Shown here in pieces: positions 40,715 to 42,018 of a stretch of 42,018 nt of DNA. Within the stretch, counting starts at the first letter, position 1, and each line of letters begins with the position of its first letter. The DNA is from Bacteroidales bacterium (GTDB taxonomy: Bacteria; Bacteroidota; Bacteroidia; Bacteroidales; WCHB1-69): the NCBI GenBank assembly GCA_016285145.1, contig JAEEQE010000027.1, forward strand, positions 1 through 42,018, written 5' to 3'. The notes under the pieces were generated by a model. The model searched no databases, was not told where the DNA came from, and saw only the letters and a list, made by a program, of their open reading frames with translations. Position numbers and translations under genes: made by a program.

Positions 40715-41932
40715 ATGGCAACCATAGGTTTTCAAATCAGCGATTATGCCAAGAGCAACGGCAGCATAAATGTTCGTCTTCGTCTCACACACAACAAACA
40801 CAACAAGTATTTCAGCAGCGGTATTTTCGTCACCAAAGAAGATTTGTCAAGGAGCGGAAACATAAAAAACAAGGTGATTGGTTCACTAATTAGTGAACTG
40901 GTTACGAAATACACTAATAGAATATCAGCCTATGCTGAAGAAATCAGCAGGTGTTCCACCGTAAATGAGGTGTATCGAATAATTACCCGAGACGACAAGC
41001 CCAAACAAGCCGAGATAGATTTCTTTGAGTATGCAGAAAGATATATTAACAAGAAGCAATGTAAGAAAACCATTGGTAGTTATCGTACAATGCTATCTTC
41101 TTTTCGCTCGTTCATAAGAAAGAAGACTATCAACTTTAACGACATAACCCCCACATTGCTCCGTTCGTACATAGAGCACCTTAACCCGTCAAGGCGGCGA
41201 GCCTCACTATACATTACCCTAATGAAATCCGTGTTCAACACAGCAATCAAGGAATACAATGATGACACAATCGTAATCAAGAATCCATTCAAGAAAATTG
41301 AAATGCCCAAAGGAGCGACTCCAGAAAAGCGGGGACTTACGGTTGAGCAGATACGTGCTATTGCGAACCATAAGTGTAAAGGCAGACGGGAACAGTTTGC
41401 CAAGGATATGTTCTTGCTCTCATTTTGCTTGGTAGGGATGAACGCCATTGACTTATATGATTGCGATACGATAGACGGTGACAAGATAACATACTACCGC
41501 AGCAAGACCCGTGGGCGGCGCGACGACAATGCCAAAATGGTAGTTGCCATACCTCCCATAGCAAAAGACATTGCGGACAAGTATCGAGACTTGACTCAAA
41601 AGAAGGTGTTTAACCTACATATTCGGTATGCCGAAAGTGGTAACCTGAACTCTAATATCAACAAGGGACTAAAAGTTATTGGCAAGAAAGTGGGTATAGA
41701 AAACCTTCAGATGTATTGTGCAAGACACAGTTGGGCGACCATTGCAGCAAACGATTGCAGAATGGACATTTATACAATACATAAGGCACTGAACCACACA
41801 ACCAGCAAGTTGAAAATAACCGAGACCTACATTAGACAAAACTGGAAATGGTTGGAGGATGCTAATAATCAAGTGATGGATTATGTTTTCGGAGGTGGTG
41901 ATATTAGTGAACTTCTGCACAAAACCCGTTGA
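40715..41932 (+). CDS. Tyrosine recombinase/integrase, Bacteroidota SAM-like type
   Basis: 405 residues starting MATIGFQISDYAKSNGSINV. N-terminal Arm-type fold (VRLRLTHNKHNKYFSSGIFV), SAM-like core-binding domain (FFEYAERYINKKQCKKTIGS; LRSYIEHLNP) and C-terminal catalytic domain. Catalytic region: KTRGRRDD (beta-hairpin Lys), YCARHSWAT (Arg ~337), LNHTTS (His) and TETYI (Tyr nucleophile ~372). The first catalytic Arg position reads CLVGMNAIDLYD without Arg, and the HxxR His is Tyr; similar variants are common in Bacteroidota. The start at 40715 is chosen because the longer frame to 40586 begins in the repeat arm and tRNA terminator. The last ten codons (SELLHKTR end) lie in the right repeat arm. 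Confidence 0.93.
   Translation: MATIGFQISDYAKSNGSINVRLRLTHNKHNKYFSSGIFVTKEDLSRSGNIKNKVIGSLISELVTKYTNRISAYAEEISRCSTVNEVYRIITRDDKPKQAEIDFFEYAERYINKKQCKKTIGSYRTMLSSFRSFIRKKTINFNDITPTLLRSYIEHLNPSRRRASLYITLMKSVFNTAIKEYNDDTIVIKNPFKKIEMPKGATPEKRGLTVEQIRAIANHKCKGRREQFAKDMFLLSFCLVGMNAIDLYDCDTIDGDKITYYRSKTRGRRDDNAKMVVAIPPIAKDIADKYRDLTQKKVFNLHIRYAESGNLNSNINKGLKVIGKKVGIENLQMYCARHSWATIAANDCRMDIYTIHKALNHTTSKLKITETYIRQNWKWLEDANNQVMDYVFGGGDISELLHKTR
40881..40898. promoter_or_regulatory. Perfect 18-bp palindrome of two GTTCACTAAT motifs inside the recombinase gene
   Basis: GTTCACTAATTAGTGAAC holds motif copies 3 (plus, 40881-40890) and 4 (minus, 40889-40898) head to head. It codes for part of VIGSLISELV. A palindromic operator-like site in the gene's 5' part suggests binding by a dimer for autoregulation or synapsis. 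Confidence 0.55.
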
Positions 41933-42018
41933 AATCGGCAATGGCGGAACGATGGGGCGGGGATATAAAAAAAGCACCAACTCTTTGCAGAATCGGTGCT
42001 TTCGTTTTGCGCTCCCTC
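41902..42018 (-). repeat. Right arm of the 117-bp perfect inverted repeat
   Basis: Exact reverse complement of 40548-40664. It contains the recombinase stop codon region (to 41932), an inverted copy of the tRNA terminator and an inverted nine-base copy of the tRNA-Asn 3' end at the very edge of the window. The inner end has GTTCACTAAT motif copy 5 (minus, 41903-41912). What lies beyond 42018 cannot be seen. Confidence 0.95.
41967..42002 (-). terminator. Inverted copy of the tRNA-Asn terminator
   Basis: Oriented to stop transcription entering from beyond the window edge, as if another tRNA-Asn-like gene read inward from there. On the plus strand the same hairpin, with only a short T-run, lies 35 bases after the recombinase stop and may weakly end that transcript. 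Confidence 0.6.

Larger units (their letters stand above)
40548..42018 (+). mobile_element. Single-gene tyrosine-recombinase element bounded by inverted repeats at tRNA-Asn
   Basis: 1,471 bp: left arm (117), spacer of 1,237 bp with the recombinase gene, right arm (117). No transposase, relaxase or cargo gene is present. Integrated elements usually have direct att repeats; here the copies are inverted, so strand exchange between them would flip the segment rather than excise it. It may be an invertible module, a minimal tyrosine-recombinase insertion element, or one end of a larger island whose rest is outside the window. Confidence 0.6.

Noticed and set aside
41669-41980. Minus-strand frame of 103 codons whose first 26 residues equal the N-terminal extension of the recombinase frame
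   Set aside because: It is the repeat arm read on the other strand followed by antisense recombinase sequence. The identity is explained by the inverted repeat.
1-42018. CRISPR arrays, rRNA genes, classical insertion sequences
   Set aside because: No regularly spaced repeats, no rRNA-like stretch and no DDE transposase were seen in a read-through of both strands.

Overview
The window is most likely from an uncultured member of the order Bacteroidales (phylum Bacteroidota). Evidence from the sequence: a short primary sigma factor of the Bacteroidota type, GldD and PorQ homologues, a C-terminal type IX secretion (T9SS) sorting domain, an S46 dipeptidyl-peptidase of the DPP7 type, FISUMP and GT117/DUF2723 proteins, and a dozen TAnnTTTG promoter elements in place of TATAAT boxes. 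It appears chromosomal. Most genes are housekeeping, in short operons on both strands, with accessory DNA at the two ends and in two intergenic stretches.

Layout. 1-1955: 3' end of an RHS repeat protein whose AT-rich tip looks like an L,D-transpeptidase (peptidoglycan-acting) toxin, then an overlapping exported putative immunity gene, a broken gene remnant and a set of small hairpins. 1956-3780 (minus): holA and the ribosomal pair rplU-rpmA. 3860-11128 (plus): an HtrA-type protease, the primary sigma factor, gldD, a T9SS-exported EEP nuclease/phosphatase, a DksA-like protein, lspA and a DPP7-like peptidase. 11190-14214 (plus): ClC transporter, rfbC and a HAD phosphatase. 14228-17196 (minus): a two-repeat CAP protein and a WG-repeat protein. 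17272-19325 (plus): nadD and an RlmD/TrmA-type methyltransferase. 19404-23846: FISUMP lipoprotein, tRNA-Cys, lplA, rubrerythrin, diadenylate cyclase and phosphate butyryltransferase, with all protein genes on minus. 23983-26605 (plus): a compact ECF sigma cassette with a membrane-anchored putative anti-sigma protein and three exported proteins. 26606-27240: a non-coding, hairpin-rich stretch. 27241-29568 (minus): sugar aminotransferase and porQ. 29731-39424 (plus): peptidyl-prolyl isomerase, pheS, a giant GT117/DUF2723 membrane protein, elbB, aroK, an acyltransferase, a GT9 glycosyltransferase and an LpxH-type hydrolase. 39466-40332 (minus): a YitT transporter. 40483-42018: tRNA-Asn and a tyrosine recombinase gene.

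The most unusual structure is at the right end. A single tyrosine-recombinase gene lies between two perfect 117-bp inverted repeats (40548-40664 and 41902-42018). The left arm begins inside the last nine bases of tRNA-Asn and carries that tRNA's terminator. The right arm contains the last ten codons and the stop codon of the recombinase gene. The 10-mer GTTCACTAAT occurs five times in this segment: an 11-bp-spaced tandem at the left inner edge, a perfect 18-bp palindrome inside the recombinase gene, and one copy at the right inner edge. This looks like a site-specific recombination module able to invert its own recombinase, or the end of a tRNA-integrated element with inverted rather than direct att copies. 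The window stops at the outer edge of the right arm, so its outer flank cannot be seen.

The second notable system is the RHS-linked L,D-transpeptidase-like toxin with its signal-peptide-bearing immunity candidate. The third is the ECF sigma cassette with its related exported proteins.
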